DNA of 64,000 bases from CAZAQK01 sp964535825 (GTDB taxonomy: Bacteria; Pseudomonadota; Alphaproteobacteria; Rickettsiales; SXRF01), in contig CAZHUC010000008.1 of assembly GCA_964535825.1 (NCBI GenBank), positions 9,577-73,576 on the forward strand. The letters run 5' to 3'. Below are positions 41,534 to 49,318 of the stretch, piece by piece. The first letter of the stretch is position 1; each line of letters starts with the position of its first letter. Below the pieces are notes generated by a model. It did no database searches. It was not told the origin of the DNA and saw only the letters and a program-made list of their open reading frames with translations. A program made the translations under genes and the position numbers.

Positions 41534-42415
41534 ATGACAGAGACAAAAGCACTCGCACGAACCATGACACTTCCGGCACTTTCGCCGCAGGATGGCCTGC
41601 GCCGTTATTTGCAGGAAATCGCTAAAATTCCGCTGCTTAGCAAAGAGGAAGAGGAAACTCTCTCTCGCAAATGGTATGAGCATGGCGATATTGATGCTGC
41701 GCACCGCCTGGTGACCTCTCACCTGCGCCTTGTGGCGAAGATCGCTTTTAAATATCGCGGCTACGGTCTGCCGATGGGTGATGTGATCGCTGAAGGTAAT
41801 ATCGGCATGATGCAGGCGGTAAAACGCTTCGATCCCAATAAAGGCTTCCGTCTTTCTACCTACGCGATGTGGTGGATACGTGCCGCCATTCAGGAATATA
41901 TTTTGCGTTCATGGTCGCTGGTGAAGATTGGTTCATCGGCGGCGCATAAACGTTTGTTCTTCAATCTGCGCAAGCTGAAAAAGAAGATCGATGCCAATGG
42001 CGAGCATGGCCTTACCGATGAACAGGCCGGTGATATTGCTCGTATTCTTGATGTAAGCCGCGAGGAAGTGCTGGATATGGATGCTCGCATGAGCGCATCT
42101 GACGTGTATCTCAACAGCCCTATCTCGAACGATGGCGAAGAGCAGAAGATGGATCTGCTGGCAGATACATCAGCCAGTCACGAAGAGATCATTGCAGACC
42201 GTCAGGAACTGGAACAGAAGCGTGGCCTGCTTGCGCGTGCTATGGCAAAACTATCTGGCCGTGAGCGTGATATCCTTGAGCGTCGCCGCCTGAAAGATGA
42301 CCCCGACACGCTGGAAGATATCAGCCAGCAATATAACATTTCACGCGAGCGCGTGCGCCAGATCGAGGTGCGTGCCTTTGAGAAACTACAAAAAGAGATG
42401 GTAAGTGACCAGTAG
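41534..42415 (+). CDS. rpoH: RNA polymerase sigma-32 factor (heat shock)
   Basis: Alternative sigma factor for heat-shock genes; 293 residues. Region 2 has RRYLQEIAKIPLLSKEEEE, RLVTSHLRLVAKIAFKYRGYG (two neighbouring parts), GNIGMMQAVKRFDP and RLSTYAMWWIRAAIQEYIL. The RpoH box is visible as KRLFFNLRKLKKKI. Region 4 has ISQQYNISRERVRQIEVRAFEKL with the helix-turn-helix. AAGG precedes the start. Its 3' end lies in a short low-complexity repeat (CCAGT words). Confidence 0.96.
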   Translation: MTETKALARTMTLPALSPQDGLRRYLQEIAKIPLLSKEEEETLSRKWYEHGDIDAAHRLVTSHLRLVAKIAFKYRGYGLPMGDVIAEGNIGMMQAVKRFDPNKGFRLSTYAMWWIRAAIQEYILRSWSLVKIGSSAAHKRLFFNLRKLKKKIDANGEHGLTDEQAGDIARILDVSREEVLDMDARMSASDVYLNSPISNDGEEQKMDLLADTSASHEEIIADRQELEQKRGLLARAMAKLSGRERDILERRRLKDDPDTLEDISQQYNISRERVRQIEVRAFEKLQKEMVSDQ

Positions 42416-42435
42416 CCAGCAGCCAGTGGCCAGTG
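42405..42435. repeat. Short CCAGT-word repeat at the rpoH 3' end
   Basis: The words CCAGT, CCAGC, CCAGT and CCAGT recur within about 30 bp across the rpoH stop codon and the following gap. The gap of 34 bp leads straight into the next gene. It may be replication slippage or part of a dispersed short repeat; a related CCAGCAAC-rich stretch lies near 52315-52346. Confidence 0.45.
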
Positions 42436-42449
42436 TATAACCCTCCCCT

Positions 42450-42986
42450 ATGTTCTCTGCCTTAAAGAAACTTTTCCATCCCGCCCCGTTCGCTGAAGAA
42501 GCGCATGCTGCCTATGTGATATTGGTGGAGCAAGCGCGCAAGCCGTGGTTCTACGCGAAGCAGGGTGTGGCCGACACGGTAGATGGCCGATTCGACATCA
42601 TTATCCTGCATATATTCTTGGTGATTCATCGTCTGCGCGCTGAACAGTCGCAGGATGCAGCCGTATTTGCGCGAGCACTCTCCGAGGTGTTCTTTTCGGA
42701 TATGGATAGAAATATCCGTGAAATGGGATCGACAGATACCGGTGTAGGCAAACGTATCAAGAATATGGCGCAGGCATTCTATGGTCGCCTGAGTGCCTAT
42801 GAGAATGGTATGATAAATCCGGAGCAGATGCGCCCTGCCCTGCAACAGAATATTTTCCGTGCCGGCAATGAAGCGACCGACGAACGACTTGCAGCGCTCG
42901 AAGATTATATGAAGCGTAATCGAGAGTATTTGGCGGGGCAGTCTCTGGAAGGATTACTCGCTGGCAACCTTCGTTTCATCGACTGA
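42450..42986 (+). CDS. Ubiquinol-cytochrome c chaperone domain protein
   Basis: A 178-residue protein with the ubiquinol-cytochrome c chaperone (CBP3-like) pattern: AAYVILVEQARKPWFYAKQGVADTVDGRFDIIILH over about residues 26-60, VFARALSEVFFSDMDRNIREMG, and GVGKRIKNMAQAFYGRL. Relatives assist assembly of the cytochrome bc1 complex, which implies aerobic respiration with bc1. In many alphaproteobacteria it is followed by DUF177, but here the neighbour is a convergent unknown gene that overlaps its last 33 bp. Confidence 0.87.
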   Translation: MFSALKKLFHPAPFAEEAHAAYVILVEQARKPWFYAKQGVADTVDGRFDIIILHIFLVIHRLRAEQSQDAAVFARALSEVFFSDMDRNIREMGSTDTGVGKRIKNMAQAFYGRLSAYENGMINPEQMRPALQQNIFRAGNEATDERLAALEDYMKRNREYLAGQSLEGLLAGNLRFID

Positions 42987-43646
42987 ATCAGCAACATTCC
43001 CACCCGTTGATGGCAGGCGCGCTGCCGCAACAGCGTATGCGTTAAAGGCTTTATAGGCAGGCTTGACAGCGGCGGGCGCTGCATCCACCACGGTGGCTTC
43101 CTGAACCGTATCATCCACGTCTGTTTCTGTTTGTGCGGTATTGGCAGGTGATGCTGCGCGTACGGGCGCAGGTTTCTCCTGCGCTGGTGAAGTGATCTGT
43201 TTGAGCATTTGGCTGAAAGCACCCGCAGGTTCTGCCCGCGGCAGCGATGCGTTGCTTGGTTTATATTTCACATAGCTGTTCACGATGATCTTTTCATATT
43301 CATTCAATACACCGCGCAACATGTTCTGCGCTTCTGGCGGCAGGTTCTGGCCGATCATCTGGGCAAGCAGTGTGGCCGGCGCACCAATGGGAGCGCCAGG
43401 CGAGAGATTATTGGCCGTTACCACCAACGATTGTGCAATGGCAGCAGAAGGTGATGATGGTGTGCCGGTGGTTTGTGGCAGAAGCTGATTATTGCCACTT
43501 GCGTTTGGGTCTATTTGCGCGCTAGATACTGGAGGAGCTACGGCGGTGGGTGGTACGCGCAGCGTATTACTTTCAGGCACTGGTGTAGCGACCAGAGATG
43601 GCTGGGGAGTAACTGATGTAAGAGTTGTATTGATCAGGGGCAACAT
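42954..43646 (-). CDS. Unknown Ala/Pro/Thr-rich protein
   Basis: A 230-residue protein from ATG 43646. Its first 60-70 residues are rich in Pro, Thr, Val and Ser (for example TPVPESNTLRVPPTAVAPPV). A more ordered middle (LLAQMIGQNLPPEAQNMLRGVLNEYEKIIVNSY, about residues 91-123) looks helical, and the last third is Ala/Pro-rich again. There is no signal peptide or membrane helix. The domain layout is a little like flagellar hook-length or scaffold linkers, but I cannot assign a family. It overlaps the preceding convergent gene by 33 bp. Confidence 0.6.
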   Translation of the reverse strand: MLPLINTTLTSVTPQPSLVATPVPESNTLRVPPTAVAPPVSSAQIDPNASGNNQLLPQTTGTPSSPSAAIAQSLVVTANNLSPGAPIGAPATLLAQMIGQNLPPEAQNMLRGVLNEYEKIIVNSYVKYKPSNASLPRAEPAGAFSQMLKQITSPAQEKPAPVRAASPANTAQTETDVDDTVQEATVVDAAPAAVKPAYKAFNAYAVAAARLPSTGGNVADSVDETKVASE

Positions 43647-43800
43647 GGCCAAGCACTCTACTTGAGTAACATATATTAGTATTTGACCAGAAAATGCACT
43701 AAAAGTCAATCTAAAGGCTTGCTAACCTTATGAAAATATTAATAAATATACCTTATAAATCCGCTAGAGAATGTTAAGTATAGACCACTAACCTATTGTA

Positions 43801-44520
43801 ATGCATGGATATATGAATAAATTTTTACTAATTATCACGCTGCTTTTTACTTTTGCCACTTTTATCGTTCTTTGGATCACGCAGGGCGACAATAGCTCAG
43901 GAAATGGCAACGAAATGGCCACGGCCATTGAATCAGGAGATTCCTATGGCGATGAGCAAGGTGCTGCCGCGATCGGCGGTGCATTCACCCTGACCGACCA
44001 ATACGGACGTGTGCGCACCGACCTGGATTTCCGCGGTCGTACCATGCTGGTATTCTTCGGATTTACGAATTGTCCCGATATTTGCCCGGTTACGGTTGCT
44101 ACCTTATCGAGCCTTATGGAGCTTTTGGGGGATAAGGCCAGCCAGGTTGCGCCTGTCTTCATTACGGTTGACCCTAAGCGTGACACACCGCAGGTGATGA
44201 AAGACTACCTGAAGAATTTTGATAACCGCATTGTGGCACTCACCGGATCTCCTGATGTCATCAAAGAAGTGACGAACACTTACAAGGTCTATTACTCCAT
44301 GCGCTCAGATGACGACGATGAAGAGGAAGCCGGTGATACAGGTTACGGATCATCAACCGACCATTCTGCGCACGCGGGGCATGGTGGCGGTAGTTCATAT
44401 CAGGTGGATCATTCTGGCTATATCTATGTCATGGATAAGGAGGGTCGCTATGTGAAGCATTTCCCTTACAATGTGTCTGAGCAGGAGCTCGCCGACGAAC
44501 TCAAACCTTTCCTGAAATAG
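43801..44520 (+). CDS. SCO1/SenC family copper chaperone with His/Asp-rich insert
   Basis: Membrane-anchored thioredoxin-fold protein delivering copper to cytochrome c oxidase; 239 residues. The N-terminal helix (about residues 5-27) anchors it. Then come FTLTDQYGRVRTDLDFRGR, the copper-binding CPDICP (C-x3-C) and ITVDPKRDTP. The conserved metal-binding His appears in VDHSGYIYVMD. Between them, at about residues 174-204, is an insert rich in Asp/Glu, Ser, Gly and His (DDDDEEE, then HSAHAGHGGG), absent from typical Sco proteins. ATG 43813 is an equally good start. It is 7 bp upstream of gmk. Confidence 0.9.
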   Translation: MHGYMNKFLLIITLLFTFATFIVLWITQGDNSSGNGNEMATAIESGDSYGDEQGAAAIGGAFTLTDQYGRVRTDLDFRGRTMLVFFGFTNCPDICPVTVATLSSLMELLGDKASQVAPVFITVDPKRDTPQVMKDYLKNFDNRIVALTGSPDVIKEVTNTYKVYYSMRSDDDDEEEAGDTGYGSSTDHSAHAGHGGGSSYQVDHSGYIYVMDKEGRYVKHFPYNVSEQELADELKPFLK

Positions 44521-44527
44521 AACGCCT

Positions 44528-45181
44528 ATGTCATTGCAGCACGGTCTGGAACTGGGAAGAAGAGGCTTGATGTTCATCCTGTCCTCTCCTTCGGGGGCGG
44601 GCAAGACCACCTTGTCAAAGCGCCTGCTGGAAACATACAGCAATGCTGCAGCACATGAGAAGATCGTAATGTCAGTATCGGTCACCACCCGCACGAGCAG
44701 GCCGGGTGAAGTGGATGGTAAGGATTATTTCTTCATAGACCATGAACGTTACCTCAACATGGTGAGTGCCGGCGAATTGCTTGAACATGCACGCGTGTTC
44801 GATCATCATTATGGCACACCACGCAAATTTGTGGCTGATAACCTGAACAGCGGTACGGATGTGCTGTTCGATATTGACTGGCAGGGCACAAAACAGCTTA
44901 AGGAAAAGGCCTCTGACGAAGTGGTGAGCGTATTCATATTGCCGCCGTCTATGGCCGAGCTGGAACGTCGCCTGAATTCCCGTGCACAGGACAGTGCCGA
45001 GGTAGTGGCAAAGCGCATGAGCAAGGCACGCGCCGAGATCAGTCACTGGCATGAATATGATTATGTGCTGATCAATCAGGACGTAGAAGAAACGCTTTCG
45101 CGTATTGATGCCATCTTGAAAGCAGAGCGCTTAAGGCGTACGCGTCAAGAAAAACTCGCCAGCTTTATTGCGGGGTTATAG
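44528..45181 (+). CDS. gmk: Guanylate kinase
   Basis: Phosphorylates GMP to GDP; 217 residues. P-loop LSSPSGAGKTTLSKRLL (about residues 17-33), VSVTTRTSRPGEVDGKDYFFI (GMP-binding, listed as one signature stretch split at R60), FDIDWQGTKQLKEK, and FILPPSMAELERRL are visible. The protein starts MSLQHGLELGRRGLMF, with a second Met at residue 15 as an alternative start. It lies 7 bp after the Sco gene and ends 4 bp from a convergent small gene. Confidence 0.95.
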   Translation: MSLQHGLELGRRGLMFILSSPSGAGKTTLSKRLLETYSNAAAHEKIVMSVSVTTRTSRPGEVDGKDYFFIDHERYLNMVSAGELLEHARVFDHHYGTPRKFVADNLNSGTDVLFDIDWQGTKQLKEKASDEVVSVFILPPSMAELERRLNSRAQDSAEVVAKRMSKARAEISHWHEYDYVLINQDVEETLSRIDAILKAERLRRTRQEKLASFIAGL

Positions 45182-45185
45182 TTCT

Positions 45186-45497
45186 TTATCTGTTTGGCGT
45201 ATAGCCATCAGAGATATTTACTTTGGTGCACCAGCTTTTGTGGTCTTCTTCGAGTTTATTGGCTTGAACATGTTTGTAGACTGCATAGGCAAGAGCGCCG
45301 ATAGCAACGATGCCTGCCGTAAATGCCAGCTCTTTTTTTGTTTTTGGTACATCAGTAACAGCCAAAATCTCTAAAGCTGCCCAGCCCGCACTACCGGCAA
45401 GGCCAAGGGCTGTCATCGCCTTTGCTTCGCCGCGCGTTTCTGCAATTTCGTGCTCTTTGGCTTTTTTCTTGGCATGTAATTCTTGCAGCGTTGTCAT
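45186..45497 (-). CDS. Small membrane protein, unknown function
   Basis: A 103-residue protein. Its N-terminal 25 residues are charged and probably helical (LHAKKKAKEHEIAETRGEAK). Two hydrophobic segments follow (about residues 27-46 and 57-75), then a polar C-terminus with one Cys. I do not recognise a family. It is encoded opposite to gmk, with 4 bp between the two stops, and is preceded by an AGGTT-type weak ribosome site. It may be strain-specific. Confidence 0.6.
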   Translation of the reverse strand: MTTLQELHAKKKAKEHEIAETRGEAKAMTALGLAGSAGWAALEILAVTDVPKTKKELAFTAGIVAIGALAYAVYKHVQANKLEEDHKSWCTKVNISDGYTPNR

Positions 45498-45586
45498 GCA
45501 TAACCTCTACACCAGCATTCTAACACAATAAATTGCTGGTAATGTTACAGGAATATGAAAGTTTGGATGGTTGTAATATATTGAAT

Positions 45587-46471
45587 TTATATGATTTTAT
45601 AAGACCTTGCCAGATTGCACAGGCCCATCAGGTCTACCTGTTCTGCCCGAAGCGTGCCCTCGATACCTGCCGCAGCAAGCAGTTTTTCGGTATCGCAGCC
45701 GAGAGGCTTCAGGGCCTGCCTGAGCATTTTCCTGCGCTGTCCGAAGGCGGCGGCCACTACTTTTTCCAGCGTTTCCTTTTTCACATCCACCAGTGGTTTT
45801 GCTCGTGGTGTAAGGGTCACTACCTGCGAGGAGACCTTCGGCGGTGGTGTGAACGCGCCGGGTGGCAGGTCCATATCGGTGCGTACCTCACAGAGCCACT
45901 GGCTGATGATAGAAAGCCTGCCGTAATCCTTATTGCCATGGGTGGCAGTGATGCGCTCGGCCACTTCTTTCTGGAACATCAGCGTCATGGATTCAATGGA
46001 GGTTGGGTCTTTGTAAACAGCATCCAGCCAGTTCAGCAGCATCTGTGTGCCGACATTATAAGGCAGGTTGGCCACGATCCTGCGTGGGGCAGGAATATCT
46101 GTGATGTTAACTTCCAACGCATCGCCGTGGATGATTTCCAGTTGTGCACCAACCACATCTTTGAGTTGCTGCATGATGGCAAGGCAGCGCGCATCTTTTT
46201 CAATGACATAGAGTTTCTTGACACCGGCTTTAAGCAGTGAGCGCGTAAGCCCACCCGGCCCCGGCCCTACTTCAATCACATTGCACTGACTCAAATCACC
46301 GGCATAGCGCGCAATATCATCGGTGATGCGGCCATCGAGCAGGAAATGCTGGCCTAGGGATTTCTTTGCCAGCAGCTCGTGCTGGTCGATGACCTGCTTC
46401 AGCGGCGGCAGTTTGGAGAGTGCATTCAAAACTATATGCTTTCGTAAGGAAGGGGCTATAATGGCGGCCAT
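45587..46471 (-). CDS. rsmA: 16S rRNA (adenine1518/1519-N6)-dimethyltransferase
   Basis: Dimethylates two adjacent adenines near the 3' end of 16S rRNA (KsgA); 294 residues. It shows KKSLGQHFLLDGRITDDIA, the SAM-binding VIEVGPGPGGLTRSLL, the catalytic IVANLPYNVGTQML and the C-terminal AAFGQRRKMLRQALKPL. The start may be later: a TTG at residue 15 would give a more usual N-terminus. It is divergent from the CobD-like gene (47 bp between starts) and stands alone rather than next to pdxA. Confidence 0.94.
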   Translation of the reverse strand: MAAIIAPSLRKHIVLNALSKLPPLKQVIDQHELLAKKSLGQHFLLDGRITDDIARYAGDLSQCNVIEVGPGPGGLTRSLLKAGVKKLYVIEKDARCLAIMQQLKDVVGAQLEIIHGDALEVNITDIPAPRRIVANLPYNVGTQMLLNWLDAVYKDPTSIESMTLMFQKEVAERITATHGNKDYGRLSIISQWLCEVRTDMDLPPGAFTPPPKVSSQVVTLTPRAKPLVDVKKETLEKVVAAAFGQRRKMLRQALKPLGCDTEKLLAAAGIEGTLRAEQVDLMGLCNLARSYKII

Positions 46472-46518
46472 GATAGCATAACAACGACACCCTGCAAACT
46501 GTGCAGGTGGCAGGATCC

Positions 46519-47439
46519 ATGGACAGCGCCTTTATCATTATATGTGCCCTATTGCTTAATGCGCTCTTTGCCGGACCACGGCGCTTATATGAGCATCTTG
46601 GGGTGTTGGAGGTCATGCACATGCCGGCAAAGAAACTGCGTGAGGTAGAGCGTAAACTGAACCGTGAGCACAGGCCAGAAAGCGAGCTGGAAATGCGCGG
46701 GTATGTGGTGCTGGCGGCGGGAATATGTGCGGCACTGGCGATCGGCTGGCTATTGCATGCGGTAAGTGCCGCTACCAGCGAATTATTCGAGATATTTGTG
46801 CTGGCATTGCTACTGCCCGTGCGTCCGACCATCGATCTTGCAAGCACTGTGAAAAAGAATCTTGAACAGAATAAGCTGAAGCAGGCACGCGAAGTTTTCG
46901 CGCAAACCACATGGCGTCATCACGCCGTTATGGATGAGCATTCACTGGCACGCGCGGCGATTGAGATCATCGCCGTGTATTTTTCCGAGCGCATCATGAG
47001 TCCGCTGGTGTTTTATATGCTGCTTGGATTACCCGGTGCACTGGTGGTGATATTCATCACCATGCTGCATGATACGGTATCGGGCGGTAAATTCGGTAAT
47101 GCCGCAAAACAGGCCTATGCGCTGGTGCACTGGATACCTTCACGGCTTGCGGCGTGTGTATGGATAGTAGCAACATTGTTTATGCCTGAAGGCAAGATCA
47201 AGCTGGTGGCCGCCCGTCTCTGGCCGCTGATGACCGATCAAAAGGTGCAGTCACTGGCACTTTCCTGCGCAGGGCATGCGATGAATGTATCGCTTGGTGG
47301 GCCAACATCAGTTTATTCAGGTGGCAAATGGCTGGGGAATGGAACGCCCAAGATCATGCCTTCCCACATTGGTGTGGCGCTTTATCTATTCGCGGTACTT
47401 CATGTGCTGCTTGTTATCATCCTTGGGCTTGTTCTTTGA
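46519..47439 (+). CDS. CobD/CbiB-like membrane protein (adenosylcobinamide-phosphate synthase family)
   Basis: A 306-residue polytopic membrane protein. It fits CbiB/CobD by LLLNALFAGPRRLYEHLG at the N-terminus, MHDTVSGGKFGNAAKQAYALVHWIPSRLAA (about residues 188-217) and NVSLGGPTSVYSGGKWLG near the C-terminus. CobD joins aminopropanol to cobyric acid in B12 synthesis. No other cobalamin genes are in the window, and the usual DP motif at the N-terminus reads GP here, so the role may differ. AGGA just upstream supports ATG 46519. Its last 54 bp overlap the convergent patatin gene. Confidence 0.75.
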   Translation: MDSAFIIICALLLNALFAGPRRLYEHLGVLEVMHMPAKKLREVERKLNREHRPESELEMRGYVVLAAGICAALAIGWLLHAVSAATSELFEIFVLALLLPVRPTIDLASTVKKNLEQNKLKQAREVFAQTTWRHHAVMDEHSLARAAIEIIAVYFSERIMSPLVFYMLLGLPGALVVIFITMLHDTVSGGKFGNAAKQAYALVHWIPSRLAACVWIVATLFMPEGKIKLVAARLWPLMTDQKVQSLALSCAGHAMNVSLGGPTSVYSGGKWLGNGTPKIMPSHIGVALYLFAVLHVLLVIILGLVL

Positions 47440-48474
47440 CTTCTTCTTCCAGCTTTCGCGCAGGAATTTCTCGCGGATATTAACGGTGGACCGTTCGCCA
47501 ATATCTTTCCAGTTCTCTTTTAGCCAGTGGTCGGCCTCTTTACGACCAAGATCTTTCAGGAACATGAAAAAGTCCCAATCTGCATTGATCTTGCTGGAGG
47601 CATTGAGGTTATGGATCTGGCTAGATGAATAGATAAGATGGATGTGCATATCCTTGTAACGACCGTGTTCCAGCTTGCCATCTTTGATAAGGCGTGAGAC
47701 AAATTCAATGGCGCGCATCTCTGCGATCAAGCTGGAATTGAAGGAAATTTCATTAAGGCGGTTGATGATGTCGGTCGCTTTGGTCGGAAGCTGATCGTTG
47801 TGGATAGGGTTGATCTGCACCAGTACCACATCTTCCGAACCGCATTCGTAAATGAGTGGGTAAATGACGGGGTTACCCATATAGCCGCCGTCCCAGTAAT
47901 GTTCGCCATCAATTTCTACTGCCTGGAACAGGAACGGGATGCAGGATGAAGCGAGGAGCACATCTGTCGACATCTCGTCGCAGCGGAATACGCGTGCCTG
48001 CCCGCTTGACACATGGGTGGCAGCAACGAACAGGCGAATGATGCTGCAGGCGCGCAGCGCATCCATATCCAGAAGGTCATCCAGAATGCCGCGTATCGGA
48101 TTTATATTAAGCGGGTTGAACACATAAGGCGAGAATACGCGGCTCATCATATCGAACCAGAAATAGCCCGGTGTAAAATCCATATTCCAGCCGGTCAGTA
48201 TCCTGTCGAGTGGTAACTTATGAAGCGGTGTGAATGCTGCTGCTTCGCTGGTGCGTCGCCAGAAATCCTCGAGGCATTGTTTTGCGCCATCGCGGCCATT
48301 ATTCATGTAGCCGCTGACCAGCATCGCTCCGTTCATTGCTCCGGCGCTGGTGCCGCTGATGCCATCGATGGTCAGCTTTTCTTCTTCAAGAAGGCGGTCA
48401 AGTACACCCCATGTGTATGCGCCGTGCGCACCACCGCCCTGTAGGGCCAGGTTTATCTTCTTAGTGGCTGCCAC
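47386..48474 (-). CDS. Patatin-like phospholipase
   Basis: A 362-residue serine hydrolase of the patatin family. The oxyanion loop LALQGGGAHGAYTWG (residues 9-23), the nucleophile motif GTSAGAMNG (Ser43) and the DGGY catalytic Asp motif (WDGGYMGNPV, about residues 193-202) are all present. The start codon is GTG and overlaps the bdhA stop (TAGTG), so the two genes are translationally coupled. That pairing suggests a link with polyhydroxybutyrate or lipid turnover (inference). The 3' end overlaps the CobD-like gene by 54 bp. Confidence 0.88.
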   Translation of the reverse strand: MAATKKINLALQGGGAHGAYTWGVLDRLLEEEKLTIDGISGTSAGAMNGAMLVSGYMNNGRDGAKQCLEDFWRRTSEAAAFTPLHKLPLDRILTGWNMDFTPGYFWFDMMSRVFSPYVFNPLNINPIRGILDDLLDMDALRACSIIRLFVAATHVSSGQARVFRCDEMSTDVLLASSCIPFLFQAVEIDGEHYWDGGYMGNPVIYPLIYECGSEDVVLVQINPIHNDQLPTKATDIINRLNEISFNSSLIAEMRAIEFVSRLIKDGKLEHGRYKDMHIHLIYSSSQIHNLNASSKINADWDFFMFLKDLGRKEADHWLKENWKDIGERSTVNIREKFLRESWKKKSKNKPKDDNKQHMKYRE

Positions 48475-49256
48475 TACTGTGCTACCCAGCCACCACTCAT
48501 GGTGATGACCTCGCCGGTCATTGAACCGCCATTATCATTGCACAGGAAGGCGATCATCGCGCCAATCTGTTCTGGTTTGATGAAGCGTTTGTTCGGCTGT
48601 TTTTCACCTAGCAGCTGCGCAGTGGATTCTTCAATGCTGATACCTTTTTCTTTGGCTTTATCTTCAATTTGTTTTTGCACCAAAGGTGTGTGTACCCAAC
48701 CCGGGCAAATGGCATTACAGGTGATGTTGCTTTCTGCATTTTCCAGCGCGACCACTTTGGTAAGGCCAATGATCCCGTGCTTTGCCGCGACATAAGCTGC
48801 CTTATGTTTTGAGGCAACCAAGCCATGCACGGAGGCGATGTTGATGATGCGACCAAAATTATTTTTCTTCATCAGCGGAATGGCTGCTTTCGCAGAGTGA
48901 AATGCTGAAGAAAGATTGATGGCTATGATGGCATCCCACTTGTCATCAGGGAAGTCTTCGGTAGCAGCGGTGTGCTGGATACCTGCATTATTTACCAGAA
49001 TATCTACGCTTCCGAACTGCCGTTCACATTGCGCTACCATATCAGCGATTTGCGCAGGCTTAGACATATCCGCCGGTGAGTAATCTGCGCTGATGCGGTG
49101 ATTGCTTTGTGTATCTTTTACCAGTTTATCAATGGCGGCTTTATCGCCGAAGCCATTGAACAGGATGTTGCATCCCTCATCTGCTAGTGTTTGCGCGATG
49201 GCAAGGCCGATACCAGAGGTTGAACCTGTAACGATCGCATTTTTTCCTTTGAGCAT
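48474..49256 (-). CDS. bdhA: 3-hydroxybutyrate dehydrogenase (short-chain dehydrogenase)
   Basis: NAD-dependent oxidation of 3-hydroxybutyrate to acetoacetate; 260 residues. SDR signatures are the cofactor loop VTGSTSGIGLAIA (residues 9-21), LVNNAGIQH, the active Ser in INIASVHGLV and YVAAKHG (Tyr-x3-Lys). The C-terminal GWVHTPLVQKQIEDKA is typical of BdhA. It overlaps the patatin gene through TAGTG. PHB granule genes (phaC and others) are not in the window, so substrate assignment rests on family similarity and the neighbour. Confidence 0.85.
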   Translation of the reverse strand: MLKGKNAIVTGSTSGIGLAIAQTLADEGCNILFNGFGDKAAIDKLVKDTQSNHRISADYSPADMSKPAQIADMVAQCERQFGSVDILVNNAGIQHTAATEDFPDDKWDAIIAINLSSAFHSAKAAIPLMKKNNFGRIINIASVHGLVASKHKAAYVAAKHGIIGLTKVVALENAESNITCNAICPGWVHTPLVQKQIEDKAKEKGISIEESTAQLLGEKQPNKRFIKPEQIGAMIAFLCNDNGGSMTGEVITMSGGWVAQ

Positions 49257-49318
49257 AGCCCGTCTCCATAAGATGTATGAGTTATCCGGAACTTAGCAAA
49301 GAAATGCTGAATTAAAAA

